Below are positions 9,376-18,304 of a stretch of DNA of 64,000 nt, piece by piece. Both the position numbers and the translations under genes were made by a program. Source of the stretch: Arthrobacter cheniae (GTDB lineage: Bacteria; Actinomycetota; Actinomycetes; Actinomycetales; Micrococcaceae); assembly GCF_003602275.1 (NCBI RefSeq), contig NZ_QZVT01000009.1:60697-124696 (forward strand), read 5' to 3'. Within the stretch, counting starts at the first letter, position 1, and the number at the start of each line of letters is the position of its first letter. The notes under the pieces are model-generated. The model did no database searches and was not told the origin of the DNA. It was given only the letters and a program-made list of their open reading frames with translations.

Positions 9376-10469
9376 GCCACGGACGTGCCGAAGAGCAGTC
9401 CGAGGAGGTAGGTCACCCCGGCCGCGCCGAGTCCGATGGCGAGCTGCCGCAGCGCGAGGCGGAGCGGGGAGGCTCCGGACAGCAGGGCGACGACGGCGCC
9501 GGTGGCCAGCAGGGCCAGGCCCACCAGCACGCAGGCGACGACGACGGCCGGAACCCCGCTCAGCCCCACGAGGTACGGCAGCACCGGGATGACGGCGCCG
9601 GACGCGAAGAAGCAGAAGCTCGAGGCCGCGGCCCCGAGCCCGGTGCCGACGGCCTCGTGTTCGTCGACGGCGTCGTCCGCCTCGGGCTGCAGCGAGAAGC
9701 TCGGGTCGCAGTCGCAGCTGGAAATCCCGAGCCGCTCGGCGGCACGGTGTTCCGCGGCGGCCGGCGTCATTCCGCGTGCCCGGTAGACGAGTGCGAGTTC
9801 GTTCGCGCCGATGTCCAGTTCCTTCGCCGCCGTCAGGGTGATCTGCGTGGGGCGCGTGGCGGACAGCAACTCCCTCTGCGATCGGACGGACACGTACTCG
9901 CCGGCACCCATCGACAGTGCGCCGGCCAGGAGCCCTGCCAGACCGCTGAAGAGGATGAACGAGGTGGAGGCTCCGGTGGCCCCGATGCCCATGATCAGGG
10001 CGAGGTTGCTCACCAAACCGTCATTGGCGCCGAACACGGCGGCCCTGAAGTTGCCGGACAATCTGTTGCGGCCACGAGTGGCGAGGCCGCGCACCACCTC
10101 CTCGTGGATCTGCTCGTCGGCTACCATGGCGCTCGTCGCCGAGGGGTCCGTCGCGTAGGGGGAACGGCCCTCTGCCCGCTGGGCGAGCGCGAGGACGAAG
10201 ACCGATCCGAATTGCCGGGCGAGCACGCCGAGGATCCGGTTGCGCAGGGAGGGCCGGAGTGGACGGCCGACGTCGTTGCCGAGGAGGGCGAGCCAGTGTG
10301 CCTCGTGGCGGCCTTCCGCCTCGGCGAGGCCGAGGAGGATCTCACGCTCCTCGCCGGTCCTGCGGCGGGCCAGGTCACGGTAGGTGGCGGCTTCGCCCCT
10401 CTCGTCGGCCAAGTACTGGCGCCAACGCTTGACGTCGGTGCGGGAGGGGGACTGCTCGGGAATCGTCAC
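9372..10469 (-). CDS. Ferritin-like/VIT1 fusion, probable iron or manganese transporter (MbfA-like)
   Basis: A 365-residue fusion. Residues ~10-130 form a rubrerythrin-type four-helix domain with metal-ligand motifs DERGEAA, EAEGRHEAHW and DEQIHEE. Residues ~140-365 form a CCC1/VIT1 membrane domain beginning with FRAAVFGANDGLVSNLALIMG, followed by MGAGEYVSVRSQRE and three C-terminal membrane helices. In characterised fusions of this kind the ferritin-like part senses or oxidises Fe(II) and the membrane part exports it. The GTG at 10469 was chosen because the protein starts just before the ferritin-like helix; the frame is open far upstream without coding character. Confidence 0.85.
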   Translation of the reverse strand: MTIPEQSPSRTDVKRWRQYLADERGEAATYRDLARRRTGEEREILLGLAEAEGRHEAHWLALLGNDVGRPLRPSLRNRILGVLARQFGSVFVLALAQRAEGRSPYATDPSATSAMVADEQIHEEVVRGLATRGRNRLSGNFRAAVFGANDGLVSNLALIMGIGATGASTSFILFSGLAGLLAGALSMGAGEYVSVRSQRELLSATRPTQITLTAAKELDIGANELALVYRARGMTPAAAEHRAAERLGISSCDCDPSFSLQPEADDAVDEHEAVGTGLGAAASSFCFFASGAVIPVLPYLVGLSGVPAVVVACVLVGLALLATGAVVALLSGASPLRLALRQLAIGLGAAGVTYLLGLLFGTSVA

Positions 10470-10778
10470 GGGGAATGCTCCGGGTGCTCGGGTGCGTGCG
10501 CACCCCACCCCGAAGCAGGAAGCTCCGGCCGGGGTACGCAGAACGTCGTATCGGCCGAAGGTCTCGCTCGCCGGTTGTACCGGTGGAATGCCGGGCGCCG
10601 GTGGCGCCAGTATGTCGACAGGCCGCACATCCTGCGGATGCGGAGCTACTCCCCTTCGACCCACCATCCTACCGGACGGCCCGTCCCGGTCGATGCACTG
10701 CCTGTCCGTTCCGGCAGGCTCGGGTACCGAGTCCCGGCGCTGCGCGGTACAGTCGAAGGAATAACAGGAAGTAGGCTT
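10470..10778. other. Intergenic region between VIT1-like gene and acyl-CoA ligase
   Basis: These 309 bases separate two divergent genes and should hold both promoters. A ribosome-binding site (ACAGGAAG, about 10763-10770) serves the ligase. No clean -35/-10 pair, operator or RNA gene was recognised; the open frames crossing it have no coding character. Confidence 0.5.
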
Positions 10779-12509
10779 ATGAATCTGGCAGCCCGGCCAT
10801 GGGTCGCGAGTTATGCACCCGGTGTGGCCGCTTCCTTCGACGTGCCGGAGGGCACGCTGCCCGATCTGCTCGAGGACTCGGTGCGGACGTACGGAAGGGC
10901 GACAGCGCTGGAGTTCTTCGGTGCCACGACGACGTACCTGGAGCTCGGAGACGCCGTGGGCCGCGCCGCCGCCGGCCTGCGCTCGCTCGGTGTGACCGCA
11001 GGTGACCGGGTGGCGCTCGTCCTGCCGAACTGTCCCCAGCACATCATTGCTTTCTACGCCGTGCTGCGCCTCGGGGCCATCGCCGTCGAGCACAACCCCC
11101 TTTATACTGATCGCGAGCTGCGGCACCAGTTCGAGGACCACGGGGCCAAGGTGGCCATCGTTTGGGACCGCGTGGCACCCAGGGTCCAGCGGCTGCCCGC
11201 GGACATCCCCGTCACCTCGGTGGTCACGGTCGATCTCACCCGTGCACTGCCGGTGTCCCGCCGGCTCGCGTTGAGGCTACCCGTCCGCCGGACGCGCGAG
11301 GCGAGGGAAGCGCTGACGACGACGGAGAAGCCGACCGGTCCGCGGAAGGTCGTGCCGTGGCGGGAGTTGCTCCGGCACCGTCTCCTCCCTCCGAAACATC
11401 CGCGTCCGGGCGCGGCGGACACCGCCGTCCTGCAATACACGAGCGGCACCACGGGCGTACCCAAGGGCGCCGTTCTCACGCACCGGAATCTGCTCGCCAA
11501 CGCCGCGCAGGGCGCAGCCTGGGTCCCGGGGCTCGAAGCCGGACGCGAAACCGTCTACGCCGTGCTGCCGATGTTCCATGCCTACGGCCTCACCCTGTGC
11601 CTGACCTTCGCGATGAGCATCGGCGCGAAGCTCGTCCTGTTCCCCCGCTTCGACGTGGAGCTGGTCCTCGACGCGGCGAGGAAGAGCCCGCCCACCTTCC
11701 TGCCCGCCGTCCCGCCCATCTACGAGCGGCTCGTGGCCGGAGCTGCCGAGCGCGGAGTGGACCTGCGCAGCATCCGTTTCGCGATCTCCGGCGCCATGAA
11801 CCTGCCGCAGTCCACCGTGAAGACCTGGGAGGCGGCCACGGGCGGCTATCTCATCGAGGGCTACGGCCTGACCGAGACGTCCCCGATCGCCGCGGGCAAC
11901 CCGATCGGCCCCACCCGCCGGCCGGGCACCGTCGGGGTGCCCTTCCCCGGCACCGACGTCCGGATCGTCGACCCCGAGGACCCTGCCCGGGACCGGGCAC
12001 CCGGAGAGGCGGGGGAGCTGCTCATCCGGGGGCCACAGGTGTTCCAGGGCTACTGGCGCCGGCCGGACGAGACCCAGGCGGCACTGCTGGACGGCGGCTG
12101 GTTCCGGACCGGGGACATCGTCAGCATGGACGACGAGTACTTCCTGACGATCGTCGACCGCATCAAGGAGCTCATCATCACCGGTGGCTTCAACGTGGCT
12201 CCCACCGAGGTTGAGGACGCCCTGAGGTCGCATCCGGGCGTCAGCGACGCAGCCGTCGTCGGGTTGCCACGGGACGGCGGCGGCGAAGACGTGGCCGCCG
12301 TCGTCGTGCTGGACCCCGATACCGTCCTCGACGTCAACGCCCTGCGGTCCCACTGCCGCGGCGTCCTCGCCTCCTACAAGATACCGCGCACCATCATCCA
12401 GGCGAAGGACCTGCCCCGGTCCCAGATCGGCAAGATCCTCCGACGCGAGGTGCGCACGCAATTACTCGACAATGGCCCTCGTGCCGAAGGAAAAGGTGAC
12501 AGTCCATGA
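10779..12509 (+). CDS. AMP-dependent acyl-CoA ligase (long-chain fatty-acid-CoA ligase type)
   Basis: A 576-residue ANL-superfamily enzyme that activates a carboxylic acid to acyl-AMP and then acyl-CoA. Motifs in order are the P-loop YTSGTTGVPKG, YGLTETSPIA, GWFRTGDI, DRIKELIITGGFNV and the C-terminal catalytic lysine region SQIGKILRRE. The length and the motif set match FadD-type fatty acyl-CoA synthetases. The ATG at 10779 was chosen with RBS ACAGGAAG. Its TGA overlaps the ATG of the next gene (ATGA), so translation of the AI-2E-family protein is probably coupled to it. Confidence 0.88.
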   Translation: MNLAARPWVASYAPGVAASFDVPEGTLPDLLEDSVRTYGRATALEFFGATTTYLELGDAVGRAAAGLRSLGVTAGDRVALVLPNCPQHIIAFYAVLRLGAIAVEHNPLYTDRELRHQFEDHGAKVAIVWDRVAPRVQRLPADIPVTSVVTVDLTRALPVSRRLALRLPVRRTREAREALTTTEKPTGPRKVVPWRELLRHRLLPPKHPRPGAADTAVLQYTSGTTGVPKGAVLTHRNLLANAAQGAAWVPGLEAGRETVYAVLPMFHAYGLTLCLTFAMSIGAKLVLFPRFDVELVLDAARKSPPTFLPAVPPIYERLVAGAAERGVDLRSIRFAISGAMNLPQSTVKTWEAATGGYLIEGYGLTETSPIAAGNPIGPTRRPGTVGVPFPGTDVRIVDPEDPARDRAPGEAGELLIRGPQVFQGYWRRPDETQAALLDGGWFRTGDIVSMDDEYFLTIVDRIKELIITGGFNVAPTEVEDALRSHPGVSDAAVVGLPRDGGGEDVAAVVVLDPDTVLDVNALRSHCRGVLASYKIPRTIIQAKDLPRSQIGKILRREVRTQLLDNGPRAEGKGDSP

Positions 12510-13840
12510 CACAACCCATGCGTGCGAGAGCGGAAGCGTCCGCTCCGAAGGGCCCATGGCGCGACAGCCTCGGCAACGCCAGCATCCGGGCTGCGCAGGT
12601 GCTCGTGCTCCTGGCGCTGGCCGTCGTGGCCGTATACGCGCTGATCCAGGTGCGGCTCGTCGTGATCCCGATGCTCCTGGCTCTGATCCTCGCGGCCGCG
12701 ATCGGACCCTTCGTGAACTGGCTGCGACGAAAGGGCTGGGGGCCGTCCCTCGCGACGACGGTGGCGTTCCTCCTGCTCCTCGTCGTCTTCGGAGGGCTGA
12801 TCACCGGTATCATCCTCGCCGTCGTAGGTCAGGCCGGTGAGCTCGCGTCCTCGGCCACGGAGGGTTTCGACAAGCTCTACGCCCTGGTCAAGAACGGCCC
12901 CATCCCCATCGATGACGCCCAGATCCAGCAGGCGCGGGACCAGGCTGTCGACTTCGCGACGAGCAGCACCGTCGGCGCCGGTGCGATCTCCGGCCTCAGC
13001 GCGGCCGGTAACTTCACCGCCGGAGCCCTGCTGATGGTGGTCATCCTCTTCTTCTTCCTCAAGGACGGAGAGAAGATCTGGGCCTTCATGCTCCGTGCCT
13101 TCAAGGGCAGGCGCCTCGTCAAGGCCCGTCGTGTCGGGTACAGCAGCATGGCCGTCCTCGGTGGCTACGTGCGCGGCACGGCCATCGTAGCCCTGGTCGA
13201 TTCCGTCTTCATCGGGGTGGCACTGCTGGTCCTCGGGGTTCCGCTCGCCCTGCCCCTGGCCGCCATCGTCTTCATCGGTGCCTTCATCCCCCTCGTGGGC
13301 GCCACGCTCGCCGGTGTCCTCGCCGCGCTGATCGCGCTGGTGGCCAACGGGCCGTTCGTGGCGCTGATGGTCATCATCGTGGTCATCGTCGTCAACCAGC
13401 TCGAGGGCAACTTCCTGCAGCCGGTGGTCATGGGACGAACGCTCCAGGTGCACGCCCTCGTCATCCTGCTGGCCCTGACCGCGGGCACCATCCTGGCCGG
13501 CATCATCGGAGCCATCCTGTCCGTTCCGGTTGCGGCTGTCAGCTGGGCCGCGATCAAGGCCTGGAACCAGGAGAAGGACGACAGCATCACCGACGAGGAG
13601 GTCGAGGAGGCCGAGAAGCTCACGGCCCTCGACGAGACCGGTCACGGCTTGAGCTCGACTCCGAAGGAGGAGCAGGGTGCCGCATTGGCCGCTGCCGGCG
13701 TGGCAGCCGAGGAATCGACAGACCGTCCGGGAACACAGGATCGCAGGGTGGAAGGGCGCGACGATGGCGACAGGGACGACGAGGGCGGCCCCGCGGGTCG
13801 CCACGGGCGCCACGGCGGCTCCTCCATCGCGGGGCACTGA
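12506..13840 (+). CDS. AI-2E family transporter (PF01594)
   Basis: A 444-residue integral membrane protein with about eight helices, e.g. VLVLLALAVVAVYALIQV and the late paired helices around LPLAAIVFIGAFIPLVG. The hallmark NQLEGNFLQPVVMG segment of the family is present. Members include the AI-2 exporter TqsA and many Na+/H+ antiporter-like proteins, so the substrate is open. The last ~80 residues are an acidic, Glu/Asp-rich cytoplasmic tail not found in all homologues. It overlaps the acyl-CoA ligase by 4 bases. Confidence 0.82.
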   Translation: MTQPMRARAEASAPKGPWRDSLGNASIRAAQVLVLLALAVVAVYALIQVRLVVIPMLLALILAAAIGPFVNWLRRKGWGPSLATTVAFLLLLVVFGGLITGIILAVVGQAGELASSATEGFDKLYALVKNGPIPIDDAQIQQARDQAVDFATSSTVGAGAISGLSAAGNFTAGALLMVVILFFFLKDGEKIWAFMLRAFKGRRLVKARRVGYSSMAVLGGYVRGTAIVALVDSVFIGVALLVLGVPLALPLAAIVFIGAFIPLVGATLAGVLAALIALVANGPFVALMVIIVVIVVNQLEGNFLQPVVMGRTLQVHALVILLALTAGTILAGIIGAILSVPVAAVSWAAIKAWNQEKDDSITDEEVEEAEKLTALDETGHGLSSTPKEEQGAALAAAGVAAEESTDRPGTQDRRVEGRDDGDRDDEGGPAGRHGRHGGSSIAGH

Positions 13841-13900
13841 TCGTCGCTTCATCGACCTGGCGGCTGTGACTCCTACCCGGACCTCCTCCCGGGTGCCGGG

Positions 13901-15412
13901 TCAACGGGAAGGTTCGACCGACGCGTCGTCGGGCACCTCGCCCGCGACGCGTCGGTCCCACGCCTCCATGACGGATGCGTCGGTGGGACGGGTCGCCAGT
14001 GAGACGACGACATACACGACGAGCGAGGCGACCAGGCCGAAGTAGATCGGCTCGTTGGCGTAGATGCCGTCGTACTGGTTCTCGGCGTTGACCTCGAGGA
14101 AGGTCATGACCCCGAGCGTCACCAGGGTCCCCGCGGCCATGGATGCGCCGGCGCCGATCCCGTTGCCCCGGCGCCAGACGAGGCCCCCGAGGATCGCCAC
14201 GAGCAGCCCGCCCACGAGGATGTCGTAGGCGATGGTCAGGGCCGCGACGACGTCCTGCACGATCACGGCGAGGGCGATCGTCACCAGGCCGAGACCCAGG
14301 ACCCACCACCGGCTCGATGCGACGTCGTGATCCGACGTCGAACGCTCTTCGCTGCGTCCGTTCGCGCCGCCCCTGCCGAGCCAGCCGGCCACGAACGGTA
14401 CGACGTCGGTGCGCGCCACCGTCGCGGCGGCGATCAGGGCCCCCGATGCCGTCGACATCATGGCGGCCACGGCCGCGGCGAGGACGAGCCCGCCGATGCC
14501 GATCGGCAGGACGTTCAGCGCGATGTCGGCGTAGACGTCGTCGCGGGATTCGATGGCGGGCAGGATCACGCTGGCACTCATGCCGATCATGGCGCCGGCC
14601 ACTCCGTAGAGGATGCAGTAGATGCCGGCTGCAGAGCCGCCCCAGCGGGCGATCTCCGGTGTCCTCGAGGTGAAGACGCGCTGCCAGATGTCCTGGCCGA
14701 TCAGCAGCCCGAGTGTGTAGACCACGAAGTAGGTGATGATGCTCTGCGCGCCGATGCCGGTGATGCTGAAGAACTCGCCGCCCGCGCGCTCGGCTATTCC
14801 GGAGAATCCGCCGGCCGCTGCGAGGGAGAAGGGCAGCATGAGGGCGAAGACGCCGATGGTCTTGATGATGAACTGGGCCATGTCGGCCAGGGTGATCGAC
14901 CACATGCCGCCGATCGTCGAGTAGATGAGCACGATCGTTCCGCCGACGGCGATGGAGAGTGCGCGATCCCAGCCGAACAGCACCACGAAGATGGTCGCGT
15001 AGGCGCCCGTCGAGGTAGCGCAGAGCATGAGCGTGTAGGCGAGCATGACGATGCCTGACACGCGTGTGGCCCGGTGGCCGTAGCGCAGCGTGAGCATCTG
15101 GGACACGGTGTAGATCTTCAGGCGCTGGATGGTCGGGGCGAACAGCAGGCTGAGGAGCAGGACACCCGTGCCGATGGCCACCACGAGCCACATCCCGGAG
15201 ATGCCGTACTGGTAGCCGAGCCCCACGCCGCCGACCGTCGATGCCCCTCCCAGTACGACGGCGGCCATGGTGCCGGTGTAGAGGAAGGGTCCGAGACGAC
15301 GTCCCGCCACGAGGTAGTCGCTGGCGTTCCGCGTCCGGGACTTGCCCCACCAGCCGAACCCGAGCATGGCGACGAGGTAAGCCACCACGATGGCGATGTT
15401 CAGTGCTTGCAT
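13901..15412 (-). CDS. Sodium:solute symporter family transporter
   Basis: A 503-residue SSS-family (LeuT-fold) permease with about 13 hydrophobic helices. The N-terminal pattern SDYLVAGRRLGPFLYTGT and the family signature region around IAAAVAAMMSTASGALIAA identify it. SSS members take up small organic solutes with Na+ (proline, pantothenate, acetate, urea, polyamines). It is divergent from the XRE-cupin gene with a 170-bp shared region that has a perfect inverted repeat, so that regulator probably controls it. Given the ureohydrolase nearby, a nitrogenous substrate is plausible but inferred. Confidence 0.88.
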   Translation of the reverse strand: MQALNIAIVVAYLVAMLGFGWWGKSRTRNASDYLVAGRRLGPFLYTGTMAAVVLGGASTVGGVGLGYQYGISGMWLVVAIGTGVLLLSLLFAPTIQRLKIYTVSQMLTLRYGHRATRVSGIVMLAYTLMLCATSTGAYATIFVVLFGWDRALSIAVGGTIVLIYSTIGGMWSITLADMAQFIIKTIGVFALMLPFSLAAAGGFSGIAERAGGEFFSITGIGAQSIITYFVVYTLGLLIGQDIWQRVFTSRTPEIARWGGSAAGIYCILYGVAGAMIGMSASVILPAIESRDDVYADIALNVLPIGIGGLVLAAAVAAMMSTASGALIAAATVARTDVVPFVAGWLGRGGANGRSEERSTSDHDVASSRWWVLGLGLVTIALAVIVQDVVAALTIAYDILVGGLLVAILGGLVWRRGNGIGAGASMAAGTLVTLGVMTFLEVNAENQYDGIYANEPIYFGLVASLVVYVVVSLATRPTDASVMEAWDRRVAGEVPDDASVEPSR

Positions 15413-15484
15413 GAGGGAGCCCTTCGATCGGGAAACGTGCCCGGATGCCTACAGGTCAACCGTTGTTGCCCCGTAAGCTACCGG

Positions 15485-15503
15485 TGACGCGGGTCACGCG
15501 TCA
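15485..15503. promoter_or_regulatory. Inverted repeat, candidate operator for XRE-cupin regulator
   Basis: Perfect 7-bp arms TGACGCG (15485-15491) and CGCGTCA (15497-15503) are separated by GGTCA. The repeat lies midway between the divergent symporter and XRE-cupin starts, the usual place for an autoregulatory operator. Confidence 0.5.
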
Positions 15504-15582
15504 ATCATGCCCACCGGGGATGACGTCTCGTCCTCGCGGTGTGACGGTTATGCTTCCTTGATTGCCCCAGGAGAGGACACGC

Positions 15583-16161
15583 ATGAAGGCCCTGCCCGTC
15601 GAGCCCACCAATGCTCCTGTCGTCATCGGATCCCGGATTCGGGCGGCGCGGCAGGCCCAGCGCATGACCATCGAGCAGGTCGCTGCCGCCACGGGCCTCA
15701 CCAAGGGCTTCCTCAGCAGGGTGGAGCGCGATCTCACGTCACCGTCCGTGGCGTCGCTCGTCACGCTCTGCCAGGTCCTGTCGATCTCCATCGGCGATCT
15801 GTTCCTCGTGCCGGAGACACACCTGACGAGGCTCGACGACGCCCCGCGGATCAGCCTCGGCGGTCAGGGCATCAACGAGCGACTCATGACTGCCAGGTCC
15901 GAGCGAAGGCTCCAGATGATACGCGCCGTCGTCGAACCGCACGGGCGGGGCGAGGACGAGCTCTACTCGGTCGACTGCGAGGTGGAGACCCTGCATGTCG
16001 TCGCGGGGCGCTTCGTGGTCATCTTCTCGAACGACAGGTATGACCTGGAGGCGGGCGACACCCTCACCTTCCCGGGCCGGGAGCCCCACACGTGGCTGAA
16101 CCCGGACGGCAGCGAAGCCGTCGTGCTCTGGACACTCGTACCGGCCGCCTCGGGTAAGTAG
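15583..16161 (+). CDS. XRE-family regulator with C-terminal cupin domain
   Basis: A 192-residue regulator. Residues ~15-75 form the helix-turn-helix (IGSRIRAARQAQRMTIEQVA, then TGLTKGFLSRVERDLTSPS), and residues ~105-185 a cupin-2 barrel (VEPHGRGEDELYS ... AGDTLTFPGREPHTW) that normally binds the effector. This architecture (PuuR/SutR-like) often controls amine, amino-acid or sulfur metabolism. The ATG at 15583 has AGGAGAGG just upstream; a TTG seven codons earlier is less likely. It is divergent from the SSS transporter and convergent with the APC permease. Confidence 0.87.
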   Translation: MKALPVEPTNAPVVIGSRIRAARQAQRMTIEQVAAATGLTKGFLSRVERDLTSPSVASLVTLCQVLSISIGDLFLVPETHLTRLDDAPRISLGGQGINERLMTARSERRLQMIRAVVEPHGRGEDELYSVDCEVETLHVVAGRFVVIFSNDRYDLEAGDTLTFPGREPHTWLNPDGSEAVVLWTLVPAASGK

Positions 16162-16167
16162 CGGGCC

Positions 16168-18120
16168 TCAGCCGACGTGGACCCAGGGGCGCTTGGTCAC
16201 GTCGGGCTCGGCTGCCCGCAGTACTTCACGCGTGACAGGGGCGATCTCGCCCTCGCCCGTGACGAGGAACCTGAAGAGGTTGCCGACGGGATCGCCCTCC
16301 GTCCACCGGAAATACACGTGCGGCATGAGACCTGTGATGTCGCGGATGTGCAGCATCACGGCCGCGATCGTATTGGGAACGTTGGAACTGTGGACCTCGA
16401 GGATGCGGTACCCGTGGCGTACGACGCCGCGCACCTGCAGTTCCGTCTCGAAATCGGAGGAATCGTCCACGGTGACCTCGATGAAGAGCGGCTTCGACGT
16501 ACGTGGGAAGTGGGACACCGAGCAGGCGTGCTGGAGCTTGTGGCGGTACGCTGCGCTGCTCAGGCGCTTCGGTTCATGCGCGATCAGCAGGATGTCGCCG
16601 TCGTCCTGTGCGCTGACGAAGGAGAGCGCCGCCTCGTCCAGCCTGATGCTCGTCGCCCGGAGCTCGAATGCCCGGCGTGAGCGGGAGATGAACGAGATCA
16701 CGATGATGCCGAGGATGAAGCACAGTGCAATCTTCAGGCCATCGGGGCGCTCGATCATGTTCACCGCCGTCGTCAGCACGAAGACCACGGTAGCAATACC
16801 GAAGCCGATAGTGAGCCCCCGCTGGTGCTTGCGATGTGCCGACAGGGTGACGGCCACCGAGGCGGACGTGATCAGCGCGAGGACGCCGGTGGCATAGGCG
16901 CCGCCCTGCGCCTCGACGTCGGCCTTGAAGAAGAACGTGACGAGGATGGCGATGAGCGTGATGACCAGCACGAGCGGACGGACAGCTTTGGCCCATGCCG
17001 GAGCCATGCCGTAGCGCGGCAGGTAGCGCGGTACGAGGTTGAGCAGGCCGGTCATGGCGGAGGCGCCTGCGAACCACAGGATGCCGATGGTCGAGATGTC
17101 GTAGGCGGTCCCGAAACCGTCACCGAGGTACAGGTGGGCGAGGTAGGCGAGCGCCCTGCCGTTGGCCGGTCCGCCCTCTTCGAATGCAGCCGCCGGTATC
17201 AGCAGGGTGGTGACGAAGCTCGAGGTGATGAGGAAACCACTCATGATGAGGGCCGCCGAGGTGAGGAGCTTGTGTGCGCCGGCGATGCGGCCTGCGGGGT
17301 TCTCCTCCGTGTCGCCCGGCTTGCCCTCGATCTGGGGCATGACGACGACGCCGGTCTCGAAGCCCGAGAGGCCGAGGGCCAGGCGCGGGAAGATGAGGAC
17401 GGCGAGGCCGATCATGACGAGCGGGTTGCCGTGCTGGGTGGTCAGCGCCGACCACCAGTTCTCCACCAGGCCGCCCTGCTCGATGATCTGGACGACGGAG
17501 ACGAGGATCACGCAGAGGTTGAGCAGCAGGAACACGGCGACGAGGCCGACGGCGATGCCGATGGCCTCTCGGAACCCGCGCAGGAAGACCCCGGACAGCA
17601 GGCCGAGGAACACCACCGTGATGAGGACTTCCTGTCCCTCCAGCCACGAGGGAGCGAAGGGGTTCTCGATGAGGTGGGCGCTGGCGTCCGCTGCGGACAG
17701 CGTCATGGTGATCAGGAAGCTGGTCGCGGCGAAGCCGAGTAGGACGAGCACGAAGATCTTGCCGCGCCATTTCGGCAGCAGCTTCTCGAGCATCGCGATG
17801 GAGCCCTCACCCCGCGGGCTCTCCGAGGCGACGCGCTTGTAGACGGGGAGTGCTCCGAAGAGGGTCACGGCCACGAGGAGGAGGGTGGCGAGCGGGGAGA
17901 GGACTCCGGCGGCGGCGGCGGCGATGGCGGGCTGGTACCCGAGGGTCGAGAAGTAGTCGACGCCGGTCAGGCACATGACCTTCCACCACGACTGCTTCCG
18001 TTCCGGTTCGGGTTGGGGCGACGCGGGCCGGCTGGACTCGTCGAGCAGCCAGCGCTCAAGGCGCTTCCTGCCTTGGATCGAGGCCGGAGTAGGTGTCTGA
18101 GTGCGTACAGAAGAGCTCAC
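16168..18120 (-). CDS. APC-superfamily permease with C-terminal soluble domain
   Basis: A 650-residue transporter. A ~50-residue cytoplasmic N-terminus ([12 protein letters not shown]) precedes the conserved [21 protein letters not shown], about 12 hydrophobic helices, then a ~170-residue cytoplasmic C-terminal domain starting near residue 480. It belongs to an actinobacterial APC branch usually annotated as an amino-acid transporter; a KimA-like potassium role cannot be excluded. The start is set at GTG 18120, the first plausible codon before the conserved N-terminus, although no good Shine-Dalgarno precedes it. The frame stays open to 18246 through a structured leader. It is divergent from the ureohydrolase. 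Confidence 0.82.
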   Translation of the reverse strand: MSSSVRTQTPTPASIQGRKRLERWLLDESSRPASPQPEPERKQSWWKVMCLTGVDYFSTLGYQPAIAAAAAGVLSPLATLLLVAVTLFGALPVYKRVASESPRGEGSIAMLEKLLPKWRGKIFVLVLLGFAATSFLITMTLSAADASAHLIENPFAPSWLEGQEVLITVVFLGLLSGVFLRGFREAIGIAVGLVAVFLLLNLCVILVSVVQIIEQGGLVENWWSALTTQHGNPLVMIGLAVLIFPRLALGLSGFETGVVVMPQIEGKPGDTEENPAGRIAGAHKLLTSAALIMSGFLITSSFVTTLLIPAAAFEEGGPANGRALAYLAHLYLGDGFGTAYDISTIGILWFAGASAMTGLLNLVPRYLPRYGMAPAWAKAVRPLVLVITLIAILVTFFFKADVEAQGGAYATGVLALITSASVAVTLSAHRKHQRGLTIGFGIATVVFVLTTAVNMIERPDGLKIALCFILGIIVISFISRSRRAFELRATSIRLDEAALSFVSAQDDGDILLIAHEPKRLSSAAYRHKLQHACSVSHFPRTSKPLFIEVTVDDSSDFETELQVRGVVRHGYRILEVHSSNVPNTIAAVMLHIRDITGLMPHVYFRWTEGDPVGNLFRFLVTGEGEIAPVTREVLRAAEPDVTKRPWVHVG

Positions 18121-18264
18121 AGCATCACGGTAGGCCTGCGCCGACGCGTATCCGGGCGTCTTAACGCTTCCTTTATGGGTCAGGCCCACCAACCTGCGGT
18201 GCCGTGATCCTTGACCCTGCTCAACGGCCCGAATAGCCTTGAGCAAAACCTTTGATGCATATTA
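18121..18264 (-). promoter_or_regulatory. Promoter and structured leader of the APC permease
   Basis: On the minus strand a TAATAT -10-like box (18264-18259) would start a ~130-nt leader. The leader contains a hairpin (GCTCAAGGC / GCCGTTGAGC, about 18219-18244) and a GGGTCA/TGACCC pairing. A 7-bp closing helix pairs plus-strand segments 18202-18208 and 18124-18130 and ends three bases before the GTG start. It also holds a purine-rich AAAGGAAG with no start codon at normal spacing. This is suggestive of regulatory RNA, but no known class was matched. Confidence 0.35.
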
Positions 18265-18304
18265 GGCAACTTCACGTCGAAGCGGCCCAGATAGGACGAA
18301 CACC

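Noticed and set aside
8685..10778. Open frame of ~700 codons in front of the acyl-CoA ligase
   Set aside because: It is the antisense shadow of the VIT1-like gene and an off-frame of the dehydrogenase and SRPBCC genes; the true start is ATG 10779 with an RBS.
11277..13852. Long minus-strand frames over the acyl-CoA ligase and AI-2E genes
   Set aside because: Reverse-frame shadows of two well-supported genes; acidic low-complexity products with no RBS.
13620..15350. 576-residue minus-strand frame over the symporter
   Set aside because: Arg/His/Pro-rich off-frame of the symporter gene itself.
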